This document shows positions 16,612-26,196 of a stretch of DNA of 64,000 bases, piece by piece. The stretch spans positions 930,001 to 994,000 of the forward strand of contig NZ_UUON01000001.1 of NCBI RefSeq assembly GCF_900590885.1, written 5' to 3'. Every line of letters begins with the position of its first letter. Position 1 is the stretch's first letter. The notes under the pieces are model-generated. The model worked only from the letters and a program-made list of their open reading frames with translations. It did not search any database and was not told the origin of the DNA. Made by a program: the position numbers and the translations under genes. The stretch is from Pseudomonas viridiflava (GTDB taxonomy: Bacteria; Pseudomonadota; Gammaproteobacteria; Pseudomonadales; Pseudomonadaceae).

Positions 16612-19032
16612 ATGCCAGATATTTCTCTCCCCGCCCCGCTGAAAAAATTCCACCTGTCGCTGTTGACCAGCTCGCTACTGCTGGCGGCCGCGCCCGCCTT
16701 CGCCGAGGACGCCAAGCTCGGCACGGTAACGGTGATCTCCACCGGTTTGCGTGGCCAGGAGCGCACCGTCGCCGACAGCCCGGCACCGATTGATGTGATC
16801 AACAGCGAGCAGTTGCTCAAGACCGGCCGCGCCGAGTTGTCCGAGGCGATTGCCAAGCTGCTGCCCTCCTTCAACTTCGGCACCAACATCGCCGGCTACA
16901 ACTCGGTCACGCGCCCGCTGAGCAACCGCAGCCTCGGCCCGGCCTACACGCTGGTGCTGGTCAACGGTAAACGCCGCCACAACGGCGCCACCGGCCAGCG
17001 CGGCTCGATCGACAACAGCGGCGCGAATGCCGTGGATATCGACCTGATCCCGGTCAGCTCGGTCGACCATATCGAAGTGCTCAAGGACAGCGCCGCCGCC
17101 CAGTACGGCTCGGATGCGGTGGCCGGGGTGATCAATATCATCCTCAAGTCCGCCAACAACGGCGGGCACCTGGAGACCAGCTACGGCCAGTTGTATTCCG
17201 GCCAGGGCGAAACCATCAAGGTCGCCGGCGACCAGGGTTTCAAGCTTGGCGATGGCGGCTTTTTCCACTTCTCCGCCGATGCGCGCAAACGCGGCGAAGC
17301 CGCCTGGAACGACAAGGCCGACAGCAGCGTGCGCGCCTTCAATGACCCGGCCAAGGAAGCCGCGTGGGACCGCGTGGCAATCAAGAACGGTGACCCCGAC
17401 CTCAAGGCCTTCAACCTGGCCTACAACGCCGAGTTGCCGCTGGAAGACCTGACCCTGTATTCGTTCTCCACCTACGGCGAGCGCGACGCCGAAGCGGCCA
17501 ACTATTTCCGCCTGCCCACCGGCCGCGCGGCAGTGCCCGAGGTATTCCCCGACGGCTACTACCCGCTCAACAACATCAAGGACCGCGACTACCAGTTGCT
17601 GTTTGGCGGCAAGGGCCAGGTGGCCGAGTGGAACTGGGACCTGAGCACCACCTACGGGCGCAACAATGTGCACCACTCCAGCGACCTGAATATCAACCCG
17701 TCGCTGGGCACCGCCTCACCGACCAAATTCGACAACCTCGCCACCTTCCGCTTCGAGCAGTGGGTCAACAACCTCGACTTCACCCGCCGCTACGACAGCC
17801 TGTTCAACCTGACCTCGCCAGTGCAGGTATCCGCCGGCCTGGAGCATCGCTGGGAGCATTTCAGCACCTTCGCCGGCGACCCCGAGGCCTACATCACCGG
17901 CAGCTACCCGGCGGCATCGGGCGCGCAGGCGGCGGTGACCATTCGCCCCGAAGATGAAGTCAGCCTGATCCGCAACAACTACGCCGGCTACCTCGACCTG
18001 GGCTTTGACCTGACCGAGCGCTGGTTCCTGGATGTGGCCGGGCGCGTCGAACATTACGACGATGACTCGGGCAACACCTTTGGCCTCAAAGTGAACTCGC
18101 GCTACGAGCTGACCGACAGCGTGGCGGTGCGCGGCACCGTTGGCACCGGTTTCCGCGCGCCATCGCTGACGCAGATCGGCTACACCGTGGCGGACAACCG
18201 CGTGGCCACCGACGTCAACGGCAACGTGGTTCCGGCAGTCACCCGCCTGACCCCGTCGGGCAGCAACCTGGCCAAGGCGCTGGGTGGCGACGACCTGAAA
18301 CCGGAGAAGTCGCGCAACCTCGGCCTGGGTCTCACCTGGCAACCCGCGCCGCGCACCAGCATCACCGCCGACGCCTACCTGATCGACATTGATGACCGTA
18401 TCGCCCTGACCAGCAATATCTACGACCAGGGCAATGGCGCAGTCAACGCGATCCTCGCCGCCCAGGGCGTGCCCACCGGCACCTGGGTCAACTATTACAC
18501 CAACGCCTTCGACACCCGCACCCGTGGGCTGGATGTGGTCGCCGACCACACCACGCCGCTGGATGCCTGGGGCGACGTGCGCTGGAGCCTGGGCTTCAAC
18601 TGGAACAAGACCACCATCGAAGGCACCCGCGATACTCCTGCGGCGCTGGCCGGTTCCGGCGTGACCCTGGTGGGCCGCGACCGCGAGGGTGACCTCACCG
18701 AGGCGTCGCCCAAGACCAAGTGGATCCTCGGCGCGAACTGGAAGCTCGACGACCTCGCGGTCAACCTGCAAACCGCCCGCTACGGCGCGGTCAAGACCCT
18801 GGCGGTCAACCCCACCGGGGATCGCAGCTTCGGCGCCAAATGGATCACCGACCTCGACGTCAGCTACACCTTCGTCGACAGCGTCACCGTGAGCATCGGC
18901 GGCACCAACATCTTCGACGTGCGCCCCGACCGGCACGCCGTCTACAGCAACCTGGGCCTGGCGCCGTATGGCAACCCGCCGTTCTACCCGGGCGGCGGCT
19001 ACTGGTACACCAAGCTGGCCTACGACTTCTGA
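16612..19032 (+). CDS. TonB-dependent outer-membrane receptor
   Basis: 806 residues. The signal peptide is within 1-31 (LLTSSLLLAAAPAFA). A TonB-box-like GTVTVIST (37-44) leads into the plug (about 50-180), with NGKRRHNG and the conserved VEVLKDSAAAQYGSDAVAGVIN-like stretch, then a beta barrel ending in an aromatic C-terminus (WYTKLAYDF). There is no N-terminal sigma-signalling domain. It takes a ligand across the outer membrane using TonB energy. The next four genes, in the same direction, form a family-5 ABC importer, so a peptide or peptide-like metal chelator is the best guess. The layout resembles the P. aeruginosa spp small-peptide locus as I recall it. No strong ribosome site precedes the ATG. 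Confidence 0.9.
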   Translation: MPDISLPAPLKKFHLSLLTSSLLLAAAPAFAEDAKLGTVTVISTGLRGQERTVADSPAPIDVINSEQLLKTGRAELSEAIAKLLPSFNFGTNIAGYNSVTRPLSNRSLGPAYTLVLVNGKRRHNGATGQRGSIDNSGANAVDIDLIPVSSVDHIEVLKDSAAAQYGSDAVAGVINIILKSANNGGHLETSYGQLYSGQGETIKVAGDQGFKLGDGGFFHFSADARKRGEAAWNDKADSSVRAFNDPAKEAAWDRVAIKNGDPDLKAFNLAYNAELPLEDLTLYSFSTYGERDAEAANYFRLPTGRAAVPEVFPDGYYPLNNIKDRDYQLLFGGKGQVAEWNWDLSTTYGRNNVHHSSDLNINPSLGTASPTKFDNLATFRFEQWVNNLDFTRRYDSLFNLTSPVQVSAGLEHRWEHFSTFAGDPEAYITGSYPAASGAQAAVTIRPEDEVSLIRNNYAGYLDLGFDLTERWFLDVAGRVEHYDDDSGNTFGLKVNSRYELTDSVAVRGTVGTGFRAPSLTQIGYTVADNRVATDVNGNVVPAVTRLTPSGSNLAKALGGDDLKPEKSRNLGLGLTWQPAPRTSITADAYLIDIDDRIALTSNIYDQGNGAVNAILAAQGVPTGTWVNYYTNAFDTRTRGLDVVADHTTPLDAWGDVRWSLGFNWNKTTIEGTRDTPAALAGSGVTLVGRDREGDLTEASPKTKWILGANWKLDDLAVNLQTARYGAVKTLAVNPTGDRSFGAKWITDLDVSYTFVDSVTVSIGGTNIFDVRPDRHAVYSNLGLAPYGNPPFYPGGGYWYTKLAYDF

Positions 19033-19059
19033 TTCACATCGCCAAACGAGGGCACCCCA

Positions 19060-20691
19060 TTGAACACCTCCAACTTGATGAGCCGTCTGCTGGCCCCCTG
19101 CGCCCTGGCGATCAGCCTGGCCGCCTGCTCACCCTCGGGTGACCAGGCCCAGGCGAACAAAACCCTGAACATTGCGTTTTTTGGCGACAACACCACTCTG
19201 GTCAGCGTCGACCCGTTCCAGGTCTATTGGCTGGAACACCGCGTGCTGCTGCGCAATGTCGCCGAGTCACTCACCGACCAGGACCCGGCCACCGGCAAGA
19301 TCATCCCCTGGCTGGCCAAAAGCTGGGAGATCAGTGACGACGCGCTGACCTACACCTTCCACCTGCGCGACAACGTGACCTTCAGCAACGGCGAGCGCTT
19401 CGACGCCAAGGCGGTGAAAGCTGCCTTCGACAGCGACAAGGCCCTGGCCACCGAGCTGCCGGCGACGTTTGGCGCCACCTACCTGGCGGGTTATGACCAC
19501 GCCGAAGTGGTCGACGATTTCACCGTCAAGCTGGTACTGGCCAAGCCCAACGCGGGCTTTTTACAAGCCACCTCCACCACCAACCTGGCCATTCTCGCGC
19601 CCGCCTCTTACAAGCTGACGGTCAAGGAGCGCTCACTGGGCCAGATCATCGGCACCGGGCCGTTCGTGCTGGCCAGCTATACCCCGGAAGTCGGCGCGCA
19701 CCTGACCAAACGCAAGGGTTACGCCTGGCCCTCGGCGAATATGAAAAACCCCGGTGAAGCGCACCTGGACGCCGTCGACATCAGCTACATCCCCGAAGAG
19801 AGCGTGCGCAACGGCCTGTTCCTGCAGGGCAAGGCCGACATCCTGTGGCCACGCAACCCGTTTTCGGAAGTCGACCTGAAGCTGTTCCAGTCCAAGGGCG
19901 CGACCATCCAGAGCCGCTCGCTGCCGGGCCCGGCGCTGAACCTGTACCCCAACACCCGTGGTGAACGCATCCTCGCCGATCAACAAGTGCGCCTGGCCGT
20001 GCAAAAGTCCATCGACCGCAAGAGCTACGCCAGCACCGTGTACAACGCCGAGTTCCCGGTGGTGGACGGCATCTTCGACGTGACCACGCCCTACTTCAAA
20101 AGCCAGGGCAGCAAGCTCGGCTACGACCCGGCAGCTGCCGAGAAACTGTTGGACCAGGCCGGCTGGGCCAAGGGCGCGGACGGTTACCGCAGCAAAAACG
20201 GCAAGCGCCTGAGCCTGAGCTACAACATCAGCCCGGCCGAAACCGCCGGTGACGTGCTGATCCAGGATCAACTGCGCAAGGTCGGCATCGAGTTGAAACT
20301 CAGCGTGGTCACCCGCGCCGAATGGGTGGCCAACAACTCCGCCGGCAACTACGACCTGACCATCAACTACATGACCCGCGCCGACCCGATCATCCTGCAA
20401 ACCATCCTCGACCCGCGCAGCGCCAACAGCTCCACGGTGGCCACCAACACCTACGAACCGGCCACCCTGGAAAAAGCCAAGGGCTTGTTCGACGCCGGCA
20501 TCACCGCCACCCAAGGCACACAGCGCGCCGCCGCCTACGGCGATCTGCAGGACCTGCTGATCGACGAAAGCTCGGCGTTCCCGGTGTACGAGCGCGTGTG
20601 GCAGGCGGCGACGTCGCCCAAGGTGAAGAACTTTCGCTGGACCGCCGAGGGTTTCGCGCTGCTGGGTGATATCGAGATCGGCACGCCATGA
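19060..20691 (+). CDS. ABC substrate-binding lipoprotein, family 5 (peptide/nickel type)
   Basis: 543 residues. A lipoprotein signal ends at Cys23 (AISLAAC), and the mature part has the SBP-5 pattern: ALTYTFHLRDNVTFSNGERF, then DAKAVKAAFDS, GTGPFVL, and R.A..KSIDR near residue 310. It captures peptides, opines or metal chelates in the periplasm, anchored to the inner membrane. The start is TTG with GAGG about ten bases before; an ATG six codons later (19078) is an alternative. It follows the TonB receptor by 27 bases, and its stop overlaps the permease start (ATGA), so the operon is tight. Confidence 0.92.
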   Translation: MNTSNLMSRLLAPCALAISLAACSPSGDQAQANKTLNIAFFGDNTTLVSVDPFQVYWLEHRVLLRNVAESLTDQDPATGKIIPWLAKSWEISDDALTYTFHLRDNVTFSNGERFDAKAVKAAFDSDKALATELPATFGATYLAGYDHAEVVDDFTVKLVLAKPNAGFLQATSTTNLAILAPASYKLTVKERSLGQIIGTGPFVLASYTPEVGAHLTKRKGYAWPSANMKNPGEAHLDAVDISYIPEESVRNGLFLQGKADILWPRNPFSEVDLKLFQSKGATIQSRSLPGPALNLYPNTRGERILADQQVRLAVQKSIDRKSYASTVYNAEFPVVDGIFDVTTPYFKSQGSKLGYDPAAAEKLLDQAGWAKGADGYRSKNGKRLSLSYNISPAETAGDVLIQDQLRKVGIELKLSVVTRAEWVANNSAGNYDLTINYMTRADPIILQTILDPRSANSSTVATNTYEPATLEKAKGLFDAGITATQGTQRAAAYGDLQDLLIDESSAFPVYERVWQAATSPKVKNFRWTAEGFALLGDIEIGTP

Positions 20692-21638
20692 GCCGCTACC
20701 TGATCGGCCGCGTCGGCCAGGCCCTGCTGGTGCTGTGGGGGGCCTATAGCATCACCTACTTCATCCTCTATCTGCTGCCGGGCGACACGCTGTCGATCAT
20801 GCTCAGTGCCTCGGGCATGGAGGCCGATTCGCTGTCGGTGGCCGACCTGGCCAAGGCGCGCGCCTATTACGGCCTGGACAAGGGCCTGTTCGAGCAATAT
20901 GTCGACCTGCTGCTGGGCGCCTTGCGCGGTGACTTCGGCCAGTCCCTGTCGCTGAACCGCCCGGTCGCCGAGTTGCTCGCCGAGCGCTTGCCGCAAACCC
21001 TGTCCCTGGCCGGGCTGGCGATTGTGTTGTCGCTGGTCGGCGGCATCGGCCTCGCCTATCTGACCGCCTATATCCGCTGGCAACCGCTGAAAAAAGCCCT
21101 GGCGCGCCTGCCCTCCCTGGGCTTTTCAGTGCCAGTGTTCTGGATGGGCCTGTTGCTGATCCAGGTGTTTGCCTTTGGCCTCGGCTGGTTCCCCGCCACC
21201 GGCAGCCGCGGTTTTGAAAGCCTGATACTGCCGGCGATCACCCTGGCGATTCCCAGTGCGGCGGTGTACGCCCAGGTGCTGCAGCGCAGTTTCCAGGGCG
21301 TGTGGCAGGAGGCGTATATCGTCACCGCCTACGCCAAGGGCCTGAGCCGTGGCCAGGTGCAGGCGCGCCATGGGTTTCGCAACGCGGCGCTGCCGATTCT
21401 CACGCTGATCGGCCTGCAGGTGGGCAACACCGTGTCCGGGGCGGTGCTGGTGGAAACCATCTTCGCCCGCTCCGGCATCGGTCGCCTGGCCCAGGAAGCC
21501 GTGCTGCGCCAGGACATCCCGGTGGTGCTGGCGATTGTCGCGGTGTCGGCGGCAGCCTTTGTGCTGGTCAACCTGCTGGTGGACCTGCTGTACCCGTGGC
21601 TCGACCCGCGCATCTCCCACACGCCAAAGGTGTCCTAG
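20688..21638 (+). CDS. ABC importer permease 1 (DppB/NikB type)
   Basis: 316 residues with six predicted transmembrane helices. The N-terminus MSRYLIGRVGQALLVLWGAY is typical of DppB/OppB. The coupling loop reads EAYIVTAYAKGLSRGQVQAR followed by HGFRNAALPILT, the EAA motif (EAY..TA.AKGLS....RH..RNA..P). A hydrophilic loop after helix 1 (about 40-80) is usual for this subfamily. It forms the channel with permease 2. It overlaps the lipoprotein gene by four bases. Confidence 0.93.
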   Translation: MSRYLIGRVGQALLVLWGAYSITYFILYLLPGDTLSIMLSASGMEADSLSVADLAKARAYYGLDKGLFEQYVDLLLGALRGDFGQSLSLNRPVAELLAERLPQTLSLAGLAIVLSLVGGIGLAYLTAYIRWQPLKKALARLPSLGFSVPVFWMGLLLIQVFAFGLGWFPATGSRGFESLILPAITLAIPSAAVYAQVLQRSFQGVWQEAYIVTAYAKGLSRGQVQARHGFRNAALPILTLIGLQVGNTVSGAVLVETIFARSGIGRLAQEAVLRQDIPVVLAIVAVSAAAFVLVNLLVDLLYPWLDPRISHTPKVS

Positions 21639-21641
21639 ACC

Positions 21642-22526
21642 ATGACTGTCCTTGAGCAAAACCTCGGCCTTACGCCCCCACTCTGGCAACGCCGCAGCCG
21701 CCGGCAACGCGCCACGGCGGCGGTACTGCCCTTGCTGCGCCGGCCGGGCTTCAGCCTGGCGGTGTTGATCGTGCTGTTTTCGTTGCTGGCCGCCGTGGCG
21801 CCGCAGTGGCTGACCAGCTTCGACCCCTACGCCACCGCCCCGGCGGTCAAGCTCACCGCGCCGAACCTGACCCACTGGTTCGGCACCGACGAGTTGGGCC
21901 GCGACCTGTATACCCGCGTGGTCTACGGCTCCAGCCTGTCGGTGCTGGCGGCCTTTCTGGCGGTGGGGATCGCGCTGTTGGGTGGGCTGGGGCTGGGCAT
22001 TTTGTCGGGTTTTGCCGGCGGGCGTATCGATGCGGTGATCATGCGCTTTGTCGACGTATTGCTCGCCCTGCCCGGCCTGTTGCTGGCCCTGGCGATTGTC
22101 ACCGCGATCGGCTTCGGCACGGTGCCGGTGGCTATCGCCGTGGGCGTCGGGATTATTCCCGGATTCGCCCGCACCACCCGTGCCGAGGTGCTGCGGGTCA
22201 AGACCTTGCCGTATGTGGAAGCCGCGCGCCTGGGCGGCGCCAGCTGGGGCCGCACCTTGCTGCGGCACATCCTGCCCAACGCCTGGGGCCCGGTGGCGGT
22301 GCTGGCGACCCTGGATTTCGGCGCGGCGATCCTGGCCACCGCCGGCCTGAGTTTTCTCGGTTTCGGCGCCGCACCACCGGCCGCCGAATGGGGCACGTTG
22401 ATCGCCAACGGTCGACACTTTCTGATCACCGCACCCTGGGTGTCGTTGCTGCCCGGCCTGTTCCTGGTCGCGGTGGTGTTCAGCCTCAACCATATTGCCC
22501 GCACGTTCGAGGAGGTTCAGCGATGA
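21642..22526 (+). CDS. ABC importer permease 2 (DppC/NikC type)
   Basis: 294 residues. A cytoplasmic N-terminal tail (about 1-45) comes before helix 1, followed by HWFGTDELGRDLYTRVVYGS, the DppC/OppC signature. The EAA loop is EVLRVKTLPYVEAARLGGAS followed by WGRTLLRHILPNAWGPV. FLGFGAAPPAAEWGTLI near the end is also diagnostic. It is the second half of the channel, three bases after permease 1, and its TGA overlaps the ATPase ATG. Confidence 0.93.
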   Translation: MTVLEQNLGLTPPLWQRRSRRQRATAAVLPLLRRPGFSLAVLIVLFSLLAAVAPQWLTSFDPYATAPAVKLTAPNLTHWFGTDELGRDLYTRVVYGSSLSVLAAFLAVGIALLGGLGLGILSGFAGGRIDAVIMRFVDVLLALPGLLLALAIVTAIGFGTVPVAIAVGVGIIPGFARTTRAEVLRVKTLPYVEAARLGGASWGRTLLRHILPNAWGPVAVLATLDFGAAILATAGLSFLGFGAAPPAAEWGTLIANGRHFLITAPWVSLLPGLFLVAVVFSLNHIARTFEEVQR

Positions 22527-24136
22527 ATGCTTTAGTCGATGTTCACAAGCTCAGTGTCAGCTACCGCCACGGCAATCTGGCGGTAAACCAGCTGTCACTG
22601 ACCATCGCCCAAGGCGAGACGCTGGCGATTGTCGGCGAGTCGGGCTCGGGTAAATCCACCCTGGCCAACGCGATCCTCGGCCTGCTGCCGGACAGCGCAA
22701 ACATCAGCGCCGGCGAGCTGTGGGTGGACGGCAACAACCTCACCCACGCCAGCGAACGCCAGAAACGCAGCCTGCGCGGGCGCACCATCGGCCTGGTGCC
22801 CCAGGACCCGATGGTCAGCCTCAACCCAACCCTGCGTGTCGGCCAGCAAATTGCCGAGGCGCTGATCCTGGCCAAGGGCAAGCGCTACCCCGGCGTCGAT
22901 GCGGATATCGTCGAGTTGCTGCAACAGGTCGGCATTGACAAGCCGGTGCTGCGCGCACGCCAGTACCCGCATGAACTCTCCGGCGGCATGCGCCAGCGCG
23001 TGCTGATCGCCATCGCCCTGGCCGGCAACCCACGCTTGATCATCGCCGACGAACCGACCAGCGCCCTCGACGTGACGGTGCAGCGCAAGATCCTCGACCA
23101 CCTGCATCGGCTGGTCAGTGAACGCGGGATTTCGTTGCTGATCATCACCCACGACCTTGGCGTGGCGCTGGATCGCGCCGACCGCATCCTGGTGATGCAG
23201 CAGGGGCAAGTGGTCGAACACGGCGCGCCACGGCAGATCCTCGGCGCGCCGCAGCATGACTACACCCGTGCGTTGATCGCCGCCGCGCCGGCGTTCGCCA
23301 AGCGCCGCCCGCCGCTGGCGCGACCGGACCCGACGCAGCCGCCGATCCTGCAACTGCAAAACGTCGGCAAGACCTTTGCGCTGCCCAGGGTCAAGGGCGA
23401 AGACGCGACCTTTGTGGCGCTGGAGGACTTGAGCCTGCAGGTCTACCCCGGGCAGACCCTGGCGATTGTCGGCGAGTCCGGCTCGGGCAAAAGCACTGCG
23501 CTGCGCATCGCTCTGGGCCTGGAAAAACCCAGCCGTGGGCGGGTGTGGTTCGAGCAACAGGACGTCACCGACCTCAGCTGGCGCGACTTCCGCCCGCTGC
23601 GCCAGCGCCTGCAACTGGTGCAACAAAACCCGTTTGCAGCGCTGGACCCACGCTTCACGGTGTTCGACAGCATTGTCGAGCCGCTGGTGTCGTTCGGTTT
23701 GCTCAAGGGCCCGGCCCTGGAGCAGGCCGCGCGCGAGCTGATCAGCCGCGTGCATTTGCCGGTGAGCTTCCTCGATCGTTTGCCGCGCGAGCTGTCCGGT
23801 GGCCAGTGCCAACGGGTCGCCATCGCCCGTGCCCTGGCACTCAAACCGGATCTATTGCTGCTGGATGAACCGGTCAGCGCCCTCGACGTGTCGGTGCAGG
23901 CGCACATCCTTGAACTGCTGCAAGAGTTGCAACGGGACATGGGCATCGCCTACGTGCTGGTGTCCCACGACTTGTCGGTGGTCGCCAACTTCGCCCATGA
24001 GGTGCTGGTGTTGCGCAATGGCCGGGTGGTCGAACAGGGCTCGGTGGAGCGCATCTTCAACCGCCCGACCAGCGACTACACCCGTGAGTTGATTGGCGCC
24101 ATCCCTGGCCAGCACGCTACCGCGAGCGCCGCCTGA
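22523..24136 (+). CDS. ABC importer ATPase with two fused nucleotide-binding domains (DppD-DppF type)
   Basis: 537 residues with two complete ATPase domains. Domain 1 has Walker A GESGSGKST (38-46), signature LSGGMRQRV (152-160) and IIADEPTSALD. Domain 2 has Walker A GESGSGKST (318-326), LSGGQCQRV and LLLDEPVSALD. Each ends with the H-loop (ITHDLG, VSHDLS) and an oligopeptide-type tail. The fusion replaces the separate DppD and DppF proteins. The ATG overlaps the permease stop behind GGAGG. It is last in the receptor-importer operon, and its stop codon sits in the loop of a terminator. Confidence 0.93.
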   Translation: MNALVDVHKLSVSYRHGNLAVNQLSLTIAQGETLAIVGESGSGKSTLANAILGLLPDSANISAGELWVDGNNLTHASERQKRSLRGRTIGLVPQDPMVSLNPTLRVGQQIAEALILAKGKRYPGVDADIVELLQQVGIDKPVLRARQYPHELSGGMRQRVLIAIALAGNPRLIIADEPTSALDVTVQRKILDHLHRLVSERGISLLIITHDLGVALDRADRILVMQQGQVVEHGAPRQILGAPQHDYTRALIAAAPAFAKRRPPLARPDPTQPPILQLQNVGKTFALPRVKGEDATFVALEDLSLQVYPGQTLAIVGESGSGKSTALRIALGLEKPSRGRVWFEQQDVTDLSWRDFRPLRQRLQLVQQNPFAALDPRFTVFDSIVEPLVSFGLLKGPALEQAARELISRVHLPVSFLDRLPRELSGGQCQRVAIARALALKPDLLLLDEPVSALDVSVQAHILELLQELQRDMGIAYVLVSHDLSVVANFAHEVLVLRNGRVVEQGSVERIFNRPTSDYTRELIGAIPGQHATASAA

Positions 24137-24146
24137 GCGGCGTTTT
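24127..24146 (+). terminator. intrinsic terminator of the peptide/metallophore importer operon
   Basis: CGCCGC-CTGA-GCGGCG followed by TTTT: a six-pair GC stem with a four-base loop and a short T run. The loop contains the TGA stop of the ATPase gene, so coding sequence and terminator overlap. The T run touches the stop of the convergent binding-protein gene. Confidence 0.65.
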
Positions 24147-25485
24147 ACTCGGCGGCACAATCTCGCGCGGTGATGCCCTTCTCCTGGGCATACGCGGCGG
24201 ACTTGGCCTCGATCAACGGGCGCAGGGTGGCGCGGTCGGCTTGTAGCCAGTCGGTCACCAGCACCCACTTCTGCCCGTCCCACTGCTGAACCCGGGCCGA
24301 GCCGCCGCCTTCGTGGTCGGCGCACGACAGCTTCAACGGCGCCAGCAACCCTTCGAAGCCCATGGCCTTGAGGCGCGCGGCGTCGATGTCCAGGTGTTCG
24401 AAGGCCCAGCGGGTTTCTTCGCCATTGAGTGGCCGGTTGCCGAATTTGGCCTGGCCGGTGCGTAGCGCTTCCACGGCAATTGCGGCATTGATCAGGCCGA
24501 TGTTGTAGTAGACCTTGCCGAAATAGCTGGCGTCCTTGAGGTTGCTCTTGCCCGGATCGAGGATGAATTGCTTGAGCTTTTTATGGATGTCAAAACTGTC
24601 GCCACCGGGGAACGGCGCCAGCGCCTGATAACCCTTGGCGGCGGTGCCGGCGGGAATCACGTCGGCTTCGGAGCCGGCCCACACGTCACCGATCAAGCGG
24701 TCCACGGGAATGCCGAAGCGCACGGCAGTCTTGATGCCGACCGGCGTGGACACGCCCCAGGTGCGCAGGAACACCCAGTCCGGGTTGATCTGGCGCACCT
24801 GGCGCCATTGGGTCGATTGCTCGCTGCCAGGGTCGGCGACCGGGATCTGAATATTCTCGAAACCGTACTTTTCCGCCAGCAGTTGCATGGCCGCCTGGGT
24901 TTCGCGGCCGTAGGCGGAGTCGTGGTACACCGTGACGATCTTCTTGCCCTTGAGCTTGTCCAGGCCACCTTCGCGCTGGGCAATGTAGTTGATCCCCACC
25001 GAGGCCTGGCCGTAGTAGTTCAGCAACAGCGGGAACGCATAGGGGAACACGCGGCCGTCGGTGGACTCGGTGCGCCCGCCCGCGCCGTCGATCAGCGGGA
25101 TATGGTCAACGGCGGCGCGGTCCATCAACGCATACGAGGCCGGGGTGCTGTGGGTGAAGAAGAACCCGGTGGGCGCGCCATCCAGGCCGCCTTTGTAGCG
25201 TTCGTAGCATTCGATGATGCGGTCGGTTTTCCATTCCGTCTCGCATTCCTGCCAGACCAGCTTGACACCGTTCACGCCGCCTTCGACTTCGTTGATGTAG
25301 CGGAAGTAGTCAATCTCCCCGGCCCACCACGGAATACCGCTGGAGGCATAGGCGCCGACCCGGTAGGTGGCCAGCGGGATGAACTGTTGCTCGTTGGCGG
25401 CCTGGGCGACCGTGGACAAGGGCCCGCCCAAGGCGCCGAGGGCCAGCAGGCTGGCGATAAGGGTGCGTTGCAAGACGTTGTGCAT
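24145..25485 (-). CDS. ABC substrate-binding protein, family 6 (branched-chain amino acid/amide type), without its transporter
   Basis: 446 residues. The signal peptide is about 1-29 (LSTVAQA). A Leu/Ile/Val-binding-like two-lobe fold follows (IPLATYRVGAYASSG, INEVEGGVNGVKLVWQECET, KKIVTVYHDSAYGRET, WGVSTPVGIKTAVRFG). Such proteins deliver amino acids, amides or aromatic acids to LivHMGF-type transporters, but no permease or ATPase of that type is nearby. It is convergent with the importer operon and divergent from the DUF2946 gene. The ligand is unknown; it may share a distant transporter or act as a sensor. Confidence 0.85.
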   Translation of the reverse strand: MHNVLQRTLIASLLALGALGGPLSTVAQAANEQQFIPLATYRVGAYASSGIPWWAGEIDYFRYINEVEGGVNGVKLVWQECETEWKTDRIIECYERYKGGLDGAPTGFFFTHSTPASYALMDRAAVDHIPLIDGAGGRTESTDGRVFPYAFPLLLNYYGQASVGINYIAQREGGLDKLKGKKIVTVYHDSAYGRETQAAMQLLAEKYGFENIQIPVADPGSEQSTQWRQVRQINPDWVFLRTWGVSTPVGIKTAVRFGIPVDRLIGDVWAGSEADVIPAGTAAKGYQALAPFPGGDSFDIHKKLKQFILDPGKSNLKDASYFGKVYYNIGLINAAIAVEALRTGQAKFGNRPLNGEETRWAFEHLDIDAARLKAMGFEGLLAPLKLSCADHEGGGSARVQQWDGQKWVLVTDWLQADRATLRPLIEAKSAAYAQEKGITARDCAAE

Positions 25486-25755
25486 GGGTGTGGTTTCTTA
25501 TGAAAGGTGGGGGTTTCCTCCCGTGGTCGGGTCAGCGTCAGACGAGTGACAACACGATTCATGCCAAGCCTATGCGCCCTCGCCTGCAAGGGTTTGCACC
25601 GGTGCACTCACGCCTGCGGCCTGGGCAATCGAACACTTTATTGAACCGCTGTTGCGCCACCAACACTGCGTTCGCGATGCCTGCGGCAAAATAGCGCGTT
25701 TTACTTCGCGCCCGAACTGCGGCTAAATATCCGCCCCTTTGCCTCGACACCTGTA

Positions 25756-26145
25756 ATGGCCACGTTCAAACGCATAAGCCCCTGGGTCGCCTGCCTGGCC
25801 CTGCTGCTGAACATGCTGGCCATGCCGCTGAGCCGCGCGATGCAGGCGCCGGACGCAGGCCTGATGCTGTGGGGCGGATTTTGCTCCGGGGGCGGCTCGC
25901 AAGCCCTGCCGCCAGGCTTTGACACGCTGATCGACCCGCTGCAATCGGGGCCGACGCACACCGCGATGAAACACAGCGACTGCTGCTGTGGCCATGCCGG
26001 CCTGGCTGCGCTGCCGTCCGACTACTACCGGCATTGGTTGCCGCGTTTCACGCCGGACACCCTCCTCGACAACCCACCCCTGCCCGTCCTGCACCCGAGG
26101 ATTCGCTGGCCCAACCTGAGCCCCCGCGCCTCACCTGTTGCCTGA
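25756..26145 (+). CDS. DUF2946 His/Cys-rich small protein
   Basis: 129 residues. The N-terminal hydrophobic stretch VACLALLLNMLAMPLSRA is a signal or membrane anchor. A cluster follows with His68, His73, Cys76-78 and His80 (THTAMKHSDCCCGHAG), typical of DUF2946, which often lies beside TonB receptors and copper genes. Metal binding, perhaps copper, is likely but not shown. The gene is 51 bases upstream of a TonB receptor on the same strand and probably co-transcribed. No clear ribosome site is visible before the ATG. Confidence 0.75.
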   Translation: MATFKRISPWVACLALLLNMLAMPLSRAMQAPDAGLMLWGGFCSGGGSQALPPGFDTLIDPLQSGPTHTAMKHSDCCCGHAGLAALPSDYYRHWLPRFTPDTLLDNPPLPVLHPRIRWPNLSPRASPVA

Positions 26146-26196
26146 TCGACCTCACATTCGTTGTGTTCGTCTTTTGGTCATCAAGAGGACTGCCTC

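Noticed and set aside
21126..22493. 455-codon minus-strand frame across the importer permeases
   Set aside because: Gln/Arg/His-rich shadow opposite two permeases with clear EAA loops.
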